Positions 42,613 to 54,164 of a DNA stretch of 64,000 nucleotides are shown here, piece after piece. The DNA lies in NCBI GenBank assembly GCA_015146655.1, contig VKHL01000099.1, positions 42,089-106,088 on the forward strand. Reading direction: 5' to 3'. Within the stretch, counting starts at the first letter, position 1, and each line of letters begins with the position of its first letter. The notes under the pieces were generated by a model, which ran no database searches, was not told the DNA's origin, and worked only from the letters and a program-made list of their open reading frames with translations. This DNA is from Ochromonas danica (lineage: Eukaryota > Sar > Chrysophyceae > Chromulinales > Chromulinaceae). A program made the translations under genes and the position numbers.

Positions 42613-43686
42613 TCACCGCGAACTAGAAGAAGCCACAGCCAAGTGCTCTTGCCAACCTGGCTGTTGCATCAACAAGCGCGCGGCGACGCTTGTGAGGTCC
42701 TCCGGCACGCCATCGCCGAAGGCTTTTACTCGTTGTGCGGTCTTGTACACCAAGCCTTCGCCATTGGTGGAGGAGAGCCTAATATTAGACGAGCTTAGCA
42801 AGTAAGCATCCGCTCCACGTGGCAACATGCGCGAGACAGTGCCTAGCCAACTGCTTCCATCTACCCGTCGCACGCGATCGTCGAGGCGGTAAATCGTGGA
42901 GAAGTCAGACAGCAGGAAGGGTTCAGTGGAACCCATCTCAGCCATGCGCACAGACAGCAGGTGAGGGTTGATAAGAACGACAGGAATCTCCTTCATGGCG
43001 GCCTGGAAGCACAACACCTGCAAGTCCTCGAGCATCGCCCCCTTCTCTCGATAGGAGAGGAAGATGTTGGAGGGCTCGAACACAACCACTAGCTTGTCGT
43101 TCCGATGGATACCCGCCTCTCGATTGAAGGGGCTGATCTTCAACTTCCTAGTGTTGTCTCTTCTCTTGCTGGTCATCTTCGTTGACTTCTCCTGCCCCCA
43201 GCGCTGCAGCCCATCGCCATCGCCATCGCTCTGCCCAATGGGGTGATGATGGCCGCTGCTGGGGAGATGCCGCCAGATGTTCAGAATATCAGTGTGCTTG
43301 TATTGCTCATCCACAAAGAGGTGGATTTGCGAGAGGTCTTCATCTTGTAGGTCTCGCAGGAGGAGGAGGAGCCAGCGCATCGTGGCGGCCGCGGAGTACA
43401 GCGAGGCGTGCTTGACGTCCACGCGCATGCGACCCTCTCTCCTGATCAGACCAAGCTTCACACAGTAGGAGATGTCCTCAGCAAGCTCGTCCATGCTGCG
43501 AGGGAAGAAGGGGAGGTCCAATGGGGGCTCCACAGTCGCGGGACTGGCTGTGGCAGCGTCAGGCATGGGGTTGGAGAAGACTGGCAAAGAGAAGGAGAAA
43601 GTCCGCTGACTCTTCAGCGGAAAGGATAGCACACATCCAAAGAGCACAGCAAGGGGTAATAGCCAACAACAGAGAGTGTTCATCAT
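42613..43686 (-). CDS. DUF1995-like plastid protein
   Basis: An intronless frame of 357 residues. The leader NTLCCWLLPLAVLFGCVLS is a signal peptide, and the next residues FPLKSQRTFS begin a basic, Ser-rich transit segment with Phe at the junction, as in red secondary plastids. The mature part opens PFFPRSMDELAEDISYCVKLG, followed by RMRVDVKHASL, the opening of DUF1995-type proteins found in plants and algae. Later blocks (KLVVVFEPSNIF, VPVVLINPHL and a FSTIYRLD motif) fit the same fold. A low-complexity His/Ser/Gly insert sits at about 165-195. Members are plastid proteins of poorly known role. Divergent from the Deg protease gene. Confidence 0.75.
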   Translation of the reverse strand: MMNTLCCWLLPLAVLFGCVLSFPLKSQRTFSFSLPVFSNPMPDAATASPATVEPPLDLPFFPRSMDELAEDISYCVKLGLIRREGRMRVDVKHASLYSAAATMRWLLLLLRDLQDEDLSQIHLFVDEQYKHTDILNIWRHLPSSGHHHPIGQSDGDGDGLQRWGQEKSTKMTSKRRDNTRKLKISPFNREAGIHRNDKLVVVFEPSNIFLSYREKGAMLEDLQVLCFQAAMKEIPVVLINPHLLSVRMAEMGSTEPFLLSDFSTIYRLDDRVRRVDGSSWLGTVSRMLPRGADAYLLSSSNIRLSSTNGEGLVYKTAQRVKAFGDGVPEDLTSVAARLLMQQPGWQEHLAVASSSSR

Positions 43687-43869
43687 TCAATTCTGAGCAT
43701 TTCTCTCTTCTCCGTTCTTGTTGTTGTTGTGGTCGCTGAGCTGGACTATTATTCCGGTGCGTGCTAACTTGCGTCACTCGCGAGAAACGCGCCACACAAC
43801 TCGTTTCTCTCTGATGGATAAGAAACGCGCTCGTTTGCACGTTTTCTCGTTTGGCTCTTCGTTGAGCCT
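43687..43869. promoter_or_regulatory. Bidirectional promoter between two plastid-type genes
   Basis: Only 183 bases separate two divergent ATGs, both of plastid-type precursors. GAAACGCG appears twice (CGAGAAACGCGCC and TAAGAAACGCGCT), with CTCGTTT words nearby. Shared control of the two genes is plausible but inferred only from layout. Confidence 0.45.
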
Positions 43870-45447
43870 ATGTCAACTTCCAGAATTGCCATGACAGCGA
43901 AGTTGACGACAGTCTTGTTCTTCCTCTTGCTCGCAGTGCTTTTCTGTGACAGTGGCGCCCTATTTGAGGGCGTCACGAGGAAAATGCGCGCTTCCCTCGC
44001 CTTCTCGAAGAAAGTCGTGGCCACACTGCCAATTGTTCTGAGCTGCGCACTGCCTGCAAGACCTTCGCGTGCGATGGAGACCTCTCGCTCTGCTGTGGCA
44101 CCCATCGCCTCCCCAGGTCTCCTGGTCAAGAAGAACCCGCTCCAGCGCCGCTTTCCCTTCGACAAGCCGTCCTCGCCCCCCTCCTCCTCCTCCACCTCTC
44201 CTGGCCGCGCAGAATCATCTCCCTTGGGCCAAAAATCTCACTTCGTGCGCAACGCAGTCCAGGCCGTGGGCCAGTCGGTGGTGCGCATCGACTGCGAGAG
44301 GGAGGTGTCGCAGCTGATGTCTCTCTTCTCAGACCATTTCCGAGAGGGAGAAGTCATTCGCGTGGCGGGCACAGGCATCGTGGCCAGCAGCGATGGATAC
44401 ATCCTCACCAATGCTCATGTCGTGGAGCAGGCCAAGAAGCTGACCATCACCTTTTCCAATGGCCGATCCTTCAAGGCGGAGTTGGTGGCGAGCGACGAGT
44501 TCACTGACCTCGCAGTCATCCGCGCGGACCTCAGCAAAGAGAAAGACTTCCAGGTAAATAGACTGACGCACACGCGCTTTCTTTGGCCATCACTTCATTT
44601 AAAATGGGAATGATTGTGTCAATGTGCAGTTGCAAAAGGCGCCTATGGGAGACTCGGGCAGTCTGCAGGCGGGCGATTGGGTCATCGCTGTGGGCTGTCC
44701 AGTGGGTTTGGACTTCACCGTCACTCTTGGGGTGGTCTCCTCGCCAAAGCGCTCTGCCTTGGAGGTCGGAGCTCCTTATCTCAAGGGCTCCTACATCCAA
44801 ACCGACGCCGCGCTAAATAGCGGCAATTCGGGCGGTCCGTTGGTGAACGACGCGGGAGAAGTGGTGGGGATCAACACTATGGTGCGCACGAACTCGGAGG
44901 CGATCGGCTTCGCCATCCCCATCAATCGCGCGCGCTCAATCTACGAAGTGCTGAGGACGGGCAAGAAGCCCAGCCACGCCTACTTCGGAGTGGAGATATC
45001 CTCCCTCACCCCTGACAACGCCCGCATCAACAATGAAGACCCCAATGCTGCCAGATTGCCTGAAGCACATGGAGCGTTGATCACAAAGGTCATTCCGGGC
45101 AGCCCTGCCGATTCTTTTGGTCTGAGGAAACACGACGTCATAGTGGAAGTGAACGGAGAAGTTATACGAGGAGTAGACGAGGCCGAGACTTGGCTAGACC
45201 AATGCAAGCCTGGCCGTGGATCACTGGTAACAGACAGTTTCCTCTACCTTCTCCCCCTCCCCCCTGCGGTGTTAATCCCTCTGAGACGGTATCATGTTTG
45301 ACAATGTGTTAGATCAAGGTTCTGCGCGGCGAGAACGCGGCAGTAGTCCATCTCGAGCCTGTGCCACAAGATTTACACACTCTCATGGAGGAGCGCAAGA
45401 AACAGCAGCAGTCTGTCTTCGTTATCAAGCCAGGGCAAAATAAATAA
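43870..45447 (+). CDS. Deg/HtrA-type serine protease, plastid-targeted
   Basis: Three exons (43870-44553, 44630-45226, 45313-45447), all phase 0, give 471 residues. A hydrophobic signal peptide ([15 protein letters not shown]) is followed by a basic transit-like stretch, then a second hydrophobic patch ([18 protein letters not shown]) resembling a lumen-targeting signal. The trypsin-like domain has His in TNAHVVE, Asp in TDLAVIR and the nucleophile Ser in GNSGGPLV. One PDZ domain follows ([21 protein letters not shown]). This is the layout of plant Deg1, which degrades damaged lumenal and photosystem II proteins. Thylakoid-lumen location is inferred from the tripartite leader. Family identity is secure. 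Confidence 0.93.
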
Positions 45448-45796
45448 TGAAATAGCTCTTCCCTTTGACCTCTTGTTGTTATCTTTGCTGTAAGGATTGT
45501 ATAGAAATTGTGATGGCCGTTGTATCATTAGTTAGGATAAAGACGGATGAAGGAGTGTAATGTTGTAAGTTGTAATGTGGCTGTGCTAGTGATAGAACAG
45601 AGAGATGCGATATAGTCTAGACTAGTCTACATTGGATGCGGTATGTGTGATTGTTATGGTGCGAGGGAAGGGGTTAAGAAGGCTCTGTGCAAGGAGGTGG
45701 TGGATCGTGAAGAGGAATTTCACAATTTTCAGTCCAGCGAGGCCTTCGCTTCCCATCAGCTGATCTAGATCTCATCAGAGTCTATCCTGTGAGAAG
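45448..45796. other. Spacer between Deg and ABCC genes
   Basis: No gene. It holds one more TAGTCTAGACTAGTCTAC motif (about 45614-45631) of the kind seen at 15037-15300 and 58250-58450. The rest is the 5' region of the ABC transporter gene. Confidence 0.5.
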
Positions 45797-48700
45797 ATGA
45801 AGACAGGCACAGCTCTAGAGATGGCCAAGTATAGCAAGGTGCAGGAGGAGAGTAGCCATGGAGGTGCCTTCTCGATCGAAGACGAGGACGACGTGGAAAT
45901 CGCCCAAACGGAAGTCAGCGGCAGCGATTCTTCTTTCTCGGCCGCACCTCCTCATCAGAGCGACCACCAGCCTTTTTCCTCCACCTCTGCCTCTGCTTCT
46001 CAGTCTTTGGGCTCCTGCTCTTCCGTGGGCTCTATCTGGACCACGCTGACCTTCTCTTGGATGCAGCCGCTGCTGACCCTTGGCAACACCAAACCCCTCG
46101 ACCTCGACGACCTCTACCAGCTGCCTGACTCCGACCGAGCAGACATGATATACAAGCGATTCAAGAAATTCTGGAACCAGCAGCTGCGCCAGTCGCTTCA
46201 CCCTTCGCTGGCCTGGGCCTTCGCGCATTCCTTCGGCAGGCCATTCTTCGCCGCGGCTGTGCTCAAACTCATTCACGACTCCTGTCTCTTCCTTGGCCCG
46301 CTTCTGCTCAACCGTGTCATCAACTTTCTAAAGGACCGCAGCCAGCCGCTAGAAGTGGGGCTGAGTTATGTCGTGGCGCTCTTCTGCGCCAACCTCGTCA
46401 TGTCGCTCTGCCTGCGCCAGTACTTCTGGTGGTGCTACCGGGTAGGGATGAACCTGCGGTCTGCGATTGTCACTTCTGTCTATCAGAAAGCTCTGGTAAT
46501 CTCTGCTGCCACCATGTCGCGCAAGACAACAGGAGAAATCTCCAACTTAATGTCTGTGGACTCCTCGCGTCTGCAAGATCTCACTCCTTACCTCCACGCA
46601 CTGTGGTATTCGTTCTTCCAAATCGCCTTGGCTCTATTCTTCTTGTGGAGACAACTGGGCATCTCTTGTTTGTCGGGCATGGCAGTCATCGTCGTGGCCA
46701 TTCCTGTCACCAGCAAGGTGTCCCAGCACATGAAGACCTTGCAGAAGGCGCTGTCCAAGATTCGCGATGAGCGCATTAAGCTTACCAATGAAGTGCTTTC
46801 TGGAATGAAGGTTATCAAGTTGCAAGCTTGGGAGCAAGAATTCTCTCAGAGAATCCTCTCCGTCCGTCGCGAAGAGTTGGCCACCTTCCGTCGGTACACC
46901 TTAGCGCAGGCCTTCTCAGGCGCTCTCTTCACCACAATTCCCTTATTGGTCGCGATTCTCACCTTCGCTACTTATATTGCTCTTGGCAATCATTTGGACG
47001 TGGCCACAGCGTTGACTTCTCTGGCTCTCTTCGACCTTCTGCGCTTCCCTCTTTTCATGTTGCCCAATGTGATCAACAACGTTGTCGAGGCTAGAGTCAG
47101 TATTGATCGCGTGGAGTCATTTCTTTTGGAACCAGAGCGTTTCCCTGTCCCTGCCTATCCATTAAAGCAGAAGGGCGTCTTGTTACACAAGGCCACGCTG
47201 GTTTATGACGCTGCTTTAGTCAAGCGGTACACGGCGTTGCAGGCCTCGGAATCCACCCTTGCTGTTCCACAAACGACACGTGCCAGTGGGTTTATGATGC
47301 AATTGTCTCTGTTGTGGCGCCGCCTGCTGGGGCGCGACGAATCTCAAACCCCAGGCATTAACCGTAACGTGGTGTCCAATCCTATAACAGCGACCAAAGA
47401 GGAAGGCTCGGCGAAGTCATCTTCTCAATCTTCAAAAGGAAACAGCGCTGTGACTGTGGAAGTTTCTGAAGAGCAGAAGCGCCTAATGATTCAAGAGGCT
47501 CTGCTAAAAGATGCGGAAGAAAGAGTCTCTGAGCTTGAAGAGCAGCTGCTGAGTTACCAGCCTCTCTGCTGCGTAAAGCATGGTGACGATCCTTATCTTG
47601 CCGCCTTAGAGGAGGCCGATCATGCGGACCATGCGATGCTGGGAGGAGGAGAGGATCGCCTTTTGACATTATCTCGCCTGTCTTTGCATGCTCGCTGCGG
47701 TGAACTCACTGCTGTCATCGGACAAGTTGGCTCAGGAAAGTCTTCGGTTATTCATGCTCTACTGGGTAATCTGCTTCTCTGTCATGGTCGTGTCGCTCTC
47801 TGCGGGCGTGTGGCTTACAGCAGTCAACTGCCTTTCATCACCAACAGCACACTGAAGGAGAATATTCTCTATGGAGAGCCATACAATGAAGAGAAGTACA
47901 ATCACACGTTAGAAATGTGTGCCTTGTTGCCTGATATTGCTATTTTGCCTGGCGGAGATGCTACAGAGATTGGAGAAAGAGGAATTAACCTGTCCGGAGG
48001 CCAGAAAGCTCGCGTTGGTCTTGCACGTGCAGTCTATGCAGATGCAGATATATATCTGCTGGATGACCCGCTGTCAGGTATGAGCCCAGCCCTCACTTCA
48101 TTCAATTCAATTTGACTTAATGACTGATGCTTGGTGTAGCTGTGGATGCGCATGTGGGCCAGCATCTCTTTGATAACTGCATTATGGAGTTGTTGAAGAG
48201 AGGAAAGTGTATAATCTTGGTCACCAATGCTCTGCAGTATGTACGCTATAGTAGTCGCATCCTTGTGCTGAAAGACGGCCGCATTGCTGAGACGGGCACG
48301 TTTGACGATTTGCTGACCAATAACACCCTCTTCTCTGAGATGATGAATACCATGCAAGAAACAATGACCACAGGTGCTTCACTGACCGCAAACAATGATG
48401 ATGACAGCGGAAAGAATGGCCAAGAAGCTGCGTCCACATCCACTGGAACTGATTCCCTGCCCAAGACGGTCGCAAACAAAGAGAACGAAGCTGTTTCAAA
48501 GACGACATCAAACTCCGCGGCTCCTCTTGCCTCGAAACCTGCTTCCGGGAAGCTAATAAGCACTGAAGAGCGCGAGGTGGGAGACGTGGACATGAAGATC
48601 TACATGAAATGGGCGACCGCAGCTGGTGGCGCGATGGTTGGGCTCATAATCATCTTCAACTTCTATCTAGGCGAGGCAATCTCTGTGCTGTCCTCTTGGT

Positions 48701-50429
48701 GGCTCTCTTACTGGTCCGAGCATCGGGAAGATAACTCAGCTTGGTTCTATTTGGGTATTTATATCGTCATCAATGCTGGCGTGGTGATGTGCGCTCTGCT
48801 CAAAGAGATTTATTGTCGATTGCGGTCGCTCGATGCGAGTCGTTCTCTCTACGAAGAATTGCTGCAGGCGGTTTTGTATGCACCCATGTCATTCTTCGAC
48901 ACTACGCCTCTAGGTAGAGTGATCAATCGCTTTTCCAAGGATATCTACACAATTGATGAGCAGATCCCACAGACTGTGCGATCCTATCTCGCAACGGTTG
49001 CCAAGGTGACGGGGGTTTTGATCTATGTCTGCGTCGTCACTCCCTTGTTCATCATTGGACTGGTGCCCATGGCCATTTTCTACTTCCTTGCACAGAAGTA
49101 TTATATTCGCACTTCTCGTGAGCTGACGCGCATTGAATCGATCACGCGGTCGCCAATTTATGCGCTTTTCTCTGAAACCCTCGATGGCTTGTCAACCATC
49201 CGCGCCTATGGCGTGGAACAGCGTTTGTCTACCAAGAACCAGAATCTCCTTGACGCGAACCAGCGAGCTTACTTTTTGAACTTCTCGGCGAATTGCTGGT
49301 TGGCCGTACGATTGGAATTCGTGGGTACTCTGATCGTGACGTGTGCGACCCTTTTCGCAGTTCTGGCAAGACAATATCGCACAGTTCCCGGACCTGTCAA
49401 TGGACAAGGAGATGAGCACGCGGATGCGGTATTTGCAGGTTTAGCTGGCTTGTCGATCTCATTGGCGCTGTCAGTGACCCAGTCGCTGAATTGGACGGTC
49501 CGCATGGCTTCTGACATGGAGTCGCAGATGGTCTCCGTGGAGCGCGTCAAATCCTACGCCACTATGTCTCAAGAGAAAGCACACCATTTACCAACTGATC
49601 CAGATATTCCCATGGCAGCTGGCCCAAGTTGGCCTCGGGAAGGAGCGATTGTCATGCAGAATGTTTCCATGCGCTATCGACCTGGTCTGCCCCTTGTGCT
49701 GCAAGGACTTACGCTCGCTGTCGAGGCAAGGCAGAAAGTGGGCATTGTTGGTCGTACTGGGGCTGGCAAGAGCTCTCTTCTTACCGCCTTATTGCGACTT
49801 GTGGAATTGGAGGATGGCATCATCTCCATCGATGGCGTTGACATCTCCAAGATTGGCCTTCATGCCTTGCGTGCAGCTATGGCGGTGATCCCTCAAGACC
49901 CCGTGCTGTTCTCTGGAAGCATACGCTCTAATCTTGATCCCTTTGGCAAATATAGTGATGAAGCGATATGGGAGTCCATCAATCGATGCTTGCTGTCATC
50001 CTCTGTCACTTCTCTGGAGGATAAAGTCCACGAGAATGGCTCGAACTTCTCTGTGGGTCAACGTCAATTACTTTGTATAGCTCGTGCATTACTCGCCAAG
50101 GCTCGCGTTATCATCATGGACGAGGTTAGAGCACGTCAGTTATAGCTATCCATTGTCAGTTGTTTACTGTTTGAGTTCTTTTCTTCTAGGCCACCGCTGC
50201 GGTAGATGTGGAAACAGATGCGTTGATTCAGAAGACCATTCGACGAGAGTTCGCTCATGCAACCTGTCTCACGGTGGCCCATCGCTTGAACACCATCTTG
50301 GACAGCGACAAAGTGCTCGTCATGGACCAGGGGCGTGCTGCAGAATACGATTCACCTCAAAACCTCTTGGCAAACGATCAATCTCTCTTCTACGCGCTCG
50401 TGGCCAATTGGGAAAGCTCCAACCAGTAG
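45797..50429 (+). CDS. ABCC/MRP-type full-size ABC transporter
   Basis: Three exons (45797-48077, 48140-50124, 50190-50429) join in phase to 1501 residues, the size of short MRPs. Order: Ser-rich N-terminus with [12 protein letters not shown], membrane domain 1, NBD1 (Walker [10 protein letters not shown] near 641, signature [10 protein letters not shown], Walker [12 protein letters not shown]), a charged linker, membrane domain 2, and NBD2 (Walker [10 protein letters not shown] near 1297, a variant signature SVGQRQL, Walker B IIMDEATAAVD). A long insert precedes the NBD1 Walker A. There is no extra N-terminal TMD0. NBD1 ends its Walker B with Asp rather than Glu, the usual degenerate first site of ABCC pumps. 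Such pumps export glutathione conjugates and organic anions; the substrate is not predictable. Confidence 0.95.
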
Positions 50430-50576
50430 AACGAGAGCATGGACAGTCGTGATTGTTACAGTATTTTCTGTTATTCTGAGCATTTATCTTCGTGATAGTT
50501 AGAGATTTAGTGGCTTTAGGTTGCTTTGCATCCAACGGAAGCGCGCAAACCCTTTCGTTTAATTTGAATAGATAGA

Positions 50577-51738
50577 CTACAAGGGAGAGGAGCCCTTATG
50601 ATCGTGTTCTTCCACTGCAGCAGCTGGACTCTTCTCAACCTCTTCCACCTCTCCCTCTTCTCTCCGCTTCTCTTTATTCTTGTGTTTAAAATGGGCCCTC
50701 GAGCAAGCGCGTGCCGTTCGTTCCAAAGGCATTTGCTGCGCAATCAACTTCCAAATGAGTCGCTTTCCCGAAGCCTTCTGCTTGTCTACGAGCTGCATCA
50801 GCAACTCCACCTCTTCCTTGGACCAACTCTTCCCAGCGGGCTTTACTGCAACTCCAAGGTCTACACATCTCTGAGCAATAGCAGCGACAGTCCTGCCCTT
50901 AAACTGAGGAAACAATTTGTCATAGCCCAGACCTTGCTGGCGCAGGAAGAGCAGAAGATTGTCCTCTTCCTTTGTCCAAGCAGTAGTATTCAATCCGCGG
51001 CGCAGCTCTCTCTCCCACCTGCAACAACAACAATGACCAATCATCATGCCTGCACGACGACAAGAAAGCCTCACCTCACTTTGCACTCCGAGCCACTGCG
51101 AGAAGTGGACAGAACAGCTGCTATTGCACTCCAGTGGCCACTATCTCCGAACTGTCTAACCGCGAAAACCAGCTCCGCGTCCTGCTCCTCTTACCACAAA
51201 ATATGCTCTACTTCAAGCGCATGGTGTGATCTGATTATATACAGATATCTTAACGAGCACTGCTTTCTGTCGTATTGCGGTAGATAGCTTCCAATCAGCG
51301 TCCAGTCCTTTGTACCATGTCGCTTGACAGCCTCTAGCAAGATGTCGTCCTCTTGCTTCGTCCACTTGGCCTTCTTCGCTGACATTAGCTGTTTTTTCAA
51401 AGATTGGTAGCGACACATTATCACATCAGAATATCGTCTGGTAGGTAACAAAACGTTTAATTCTTTCCTGCTGGATATCGTCCAAGACGACCATCTTGAT
51501 GATCGCGTCTTCTTGCGCCGTCCACATCGATCGATCAAACGCAGGATCGAAAGAACGAGTCCACCTAGTTCACATCACAAGCAAGTCTGTCACATATGAT
51601 AACATCATGAGCAAGTAAGCAGTCTGTCGCGAACCTTTTCTCGCAACTGTCAGCTGTTTGGCCGTCCATGTGAGAAGCTATTGCAGACCAAGAAGACATG
51701 CCATACTCCTTCATGCCATACATGGTGGCAATCCTCGC
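50577..51738 (-). CDS. Myb/SANT-repeat protein, 5' end unresolved
   Basis: Exons 51738-51635, 51564-51243 and 51018-50577 encode four Myb-like repeats: YGMSSWSAIASHMDGQT, WTAQEDAIIKMV with RRYSDVIMCRYQSL, WTKQEDDILLEAVKRHGTKD with WTLIGSYLPQYDRKQCSLRYL, and WTKEEDNLLLFLRQQGLGYD, then a WSKEEVELLMQL segment and an acidic tail. A good acceptor (CTTTCTTAAG) precedes 51738, so a further 5' exon should exist, but none was found; a decayed hAT element starts only 60 bases upstream. Joining the first two exons reads well (CEKRWTRSFD), but the second exon needs a one-base frame change at about 51445-51480. Likely DNA-binding (SNAPC4- or MYB-like) if intact; it may be a pseudogene. Confidence 0.6.
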
Positions 51739-51800
51739 CTTAAGAAAGAGAAGGAAGCTTTTCGCATTGTGACACATAGTTTATCTAGCGTTATTCTTGG

Positions 51801-52898
51801 GGCCTTGTATCGGTCGGTTTTTTGGGGTCGATCGATACTTTGGCCGAAAAAGCCGATATTCGATACGATACCCGATACTTCACTTCTTAAGTTAATGTCT
51901 ACAAAGTCAAATGTAATTATCAAGATTTCAAGCTTTAACAGGTGGACCCAAGCATTAATTAATCTCAACAATAGTAGACTCGTTTTCTTCCACATGAGCT
52001 CTTTTCAAAATCCTGGAACGCAGAGGATAGCGAACATCGGTTGACACCCAATTACCACGGAGATAGATCAAATTTCTTGCCAAGCTACTACCAAGAGTGC
52101 TCCTTTCGTCAGTAATTGTTCTTCCAGCCAAGGAAAACAATCTCTCCGATGAAGAAGCAGAAGTTGCAGGAACGCACAATACTTACGAGCAATCATACTC
52201 AGACACAGGTATTTGTGAGCATTCTCTCCCCACCACAATAGTGGTTCCTGCTCATACAACTGCGTAGTAGGCAGCTTAGGAATAGACAAATAGCGAGACG
52301 CTTCATCTATAACTTCAGTTAGAGCAGAGTCCGCCACCGGCAGAGATTCAAACATGTCGTCAAACAACTCCGAACCCGTTTTGGATTTAGTCACAGCAGG
52401 AATAGGTGTACTCGGAGTGGCGGTGGCAGTGAAAGGTGTCACAGGCTTCTCGACGGCTGCTAACATTTCCTTCAGCTTCTCAGCAATGCTGAGATTTCCT
52501 CGTCCACCATCATATGACCTTTGTAGTACGGGTCCAACACGTAAGCCAGCCAAATGTTGTCAGGCAAATGCAAAACCGCATCTTGCAAAGTCTTCTGAAG
52601 ATGATCAAGAACGAAGGGAATCGGAGAAATTGTGATACATTTCTCTGATTCAAGGAAGACCAAGCATTCTGAAACCTCTTGAAAGAGAGGGGCGGGGCGG
52701 AGCTATTATATGGTCTAATTTCATGATTTTAAAGTCTAATTACTTGCATTCCCAAAAGGTTGAAGAGCAAAAATCCATGTTGTTCTCCAAAAGGAAAGTA
52801 CAAAAGTCAACTTTAGTATCGGTCGGGTTTTTGGGGGGTGCCGATCGATACAGTATCGGTATCGTATCGGGTCAAAAACGATACGATACGACAAGGCC
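51801..52898 (-). mobile_element. Decayed hAT transposon (transposase 3' part)
   Basis: Minus-strand pieces at 52663-52475, 52553-52068 and 52179-51955 together carry hAT marks: LAYVLDPYYKG, then a dimerisation domain with WWGENAHKYL, LSMIARKY and SASSSERLFSLAG, then RNLIYLRGNW. They lie in different frames, so at least two frameshifts separate them, and the N-terminal DNA-binding and catalytic parts are absent. GGCCTTGT (51801-51808) and ACAAGGCC (52891-52898) form short inverted ends. Inside each end lies a related TATCGGTCGG-TTTTTTGGGG block rich in GATACGATAC words. No 8-bp target duplication is apparent. Not able to move by itself. Confidence 0.75.
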
Positions 52899-53231
52899 CA
52901 ACCAAACCCTTCTGCTTTGGAGATCTGGGGATTTAGAGATCTGTACATTCACCACGTCCGGGATGGTTAACTTGACATTCCCTTCGCCGCTCTTCACTTC
53001 CCAGCACTGCACCTCCTCCGCACCTCTCTTCGCCGTTAAACTCCGCATATCCAGACTTCAAACCAAAATTTGTTGCCCTTCCACCACATCTTCTCTTCAC
53101 TGCGCGCTTCTCTTCCTCCCACCCCTGGGCAAAGTAGAACAACCTTGACTACTCACACCCACAGCCAACAACACTTGCAGCGCAGCAGTTAGCAGTCCGT
53201 CAACCTTCTTCCACTTAGTAGTTCTAGAATA

Positions 53232-54164
53232 ATGTCCATGTGGGATCAGTACTTTGCTATCAGGTATCAGTTTGGGGACCACACCAATGAGACAGTGTCC
53301 TCTGGTCGCCCCTACAAGCAGCTCTTCCATTACTACCCTGAGCTGAACTCGTACTACTCGGACTGGGAGAAGAGCTTCGATCCCATTCCTGTCTATGACT
53401 TGATGGAGAGGAACAGCTACATCATCCCTGTGCTCAGCATCCTCGCCTATGGGCTCTTCATCTTCCTCGGCCAGCGCGTCATGAAGGACCGCAAGCCCTT
53501 CAACCTCACCCATTCCCTGGCTGTTTGGAACCTATTTCTCTCTCTCTTCTCGCTATACGGCGCTGTCCGCACTGTTCCTCATATCCTGCACCGCCTGGCC
53601 ACGGTGTCCTTCGAGGAGACCGTCTGCGAGACTCCCTACACTGCCTATGGCGCCGGCGCTTGCGGTCTGGCCTCTCTGCTCTTCATCTGGTCCAAGATCC
53701 CCGAGCTGGTCGACACCGTCTTCATTGTCTTGCGCAAGAAGCCTCTGATCTTCCTGCACTGGTACCACCACATCACCGTGCTGGTCTTCTGCTGGAACTC
53801 CTATGTGACCATGTCTGGCGCAGGACTCTACTTCATCGCCATGAACTACACCGTGCACGCCGTCATGTACTTCTACTACTGTCTCCAAGCTCTCAAGAAG
53901 GTCCCCAAGTGGTTCCCCTCTTGGATCATCACCTTGCTGCAGATCTCTCAGATGCTTGTGGGCACGGCCATCGTGGCTGCTTCTTACTATTACTACATCT
54001 TCGGCGGTCAGCGCTACGCCCCTGGAGAGTGCAATAACAAAGTCTCCAACCTCATCGCTGGCGGGGTAATCTATGGTTCCTATTTCTACTTGTTCGTTGA
54101 GTTCGCCTTGAAAAGATTCATCTTCGCTGAAAAGAAAAGCAAAGAGGTGAAGAAGACGAACTAG
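53232..54164 (+). CDS. ELO-family fatty acid elongase
   Basis: An intronless frame of 310 residues. It has the ELO hallmarks: KIPELVDTVF, the histidine box HWYHHITVLVFCW, NYTVHAVMYFYY and a GGVIYGSYFYLFVEF end helix, with about seven membrane helices. The C-terminus ends KKTN, a dilysine ER-retrieval signal. ELO proteins are the 3-ketoacyl-CoA synthases of ER fatty acid elongation. The residues around the histidine box (HWYHH, with Tyr before the last two His) and the NYTVH form are closer to the saturated/monounsaturated (ELOVL6-like) group than to polyunsaturated elongases. That is inference and should be settled by phylogeny. Confidence 0.93.
   Translation: MSMWDQYFAIRYQFGDHTNETVSSGRPYKQLFHYYPELNSYYSDWEKSFDPIPVYDLMERNSYIIPVLSILAYGLFIFLGQRVMKDRKPFNLTHSLAVWNLFLSLFSLYGAVRTVPHILHRLATVSFEETVCETPYTAYGAGACGLASLLFIWSKIPELVDTVFIVLRKKPLIFLHWYHHITVLVFCWNSYVTMSGAGLYFIAMNYTVHAVMYFYYCLQALKKVPKWFPSWIITLLQISQMLVGTAIVAASYYYYIFGGQRYAPGECNNKVSNLIAGGVIYGSYFYLFVEFALKRFIFAEKKSKEVKKTN

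Noticed and set aside
50598-51287. Plus-strand 229-residue frame
   Set aside because: Antisense to the Myb-repeat exons, whose WTxEED motifs clearly define the coding strand.
52933-53142. Minus-strand 69-residue frame as the missing 5' exon of the Myb gene
   Set aside because: It lacks a Myb tryptophan pattern and no donor site joins it in phase to the exon at 51738.
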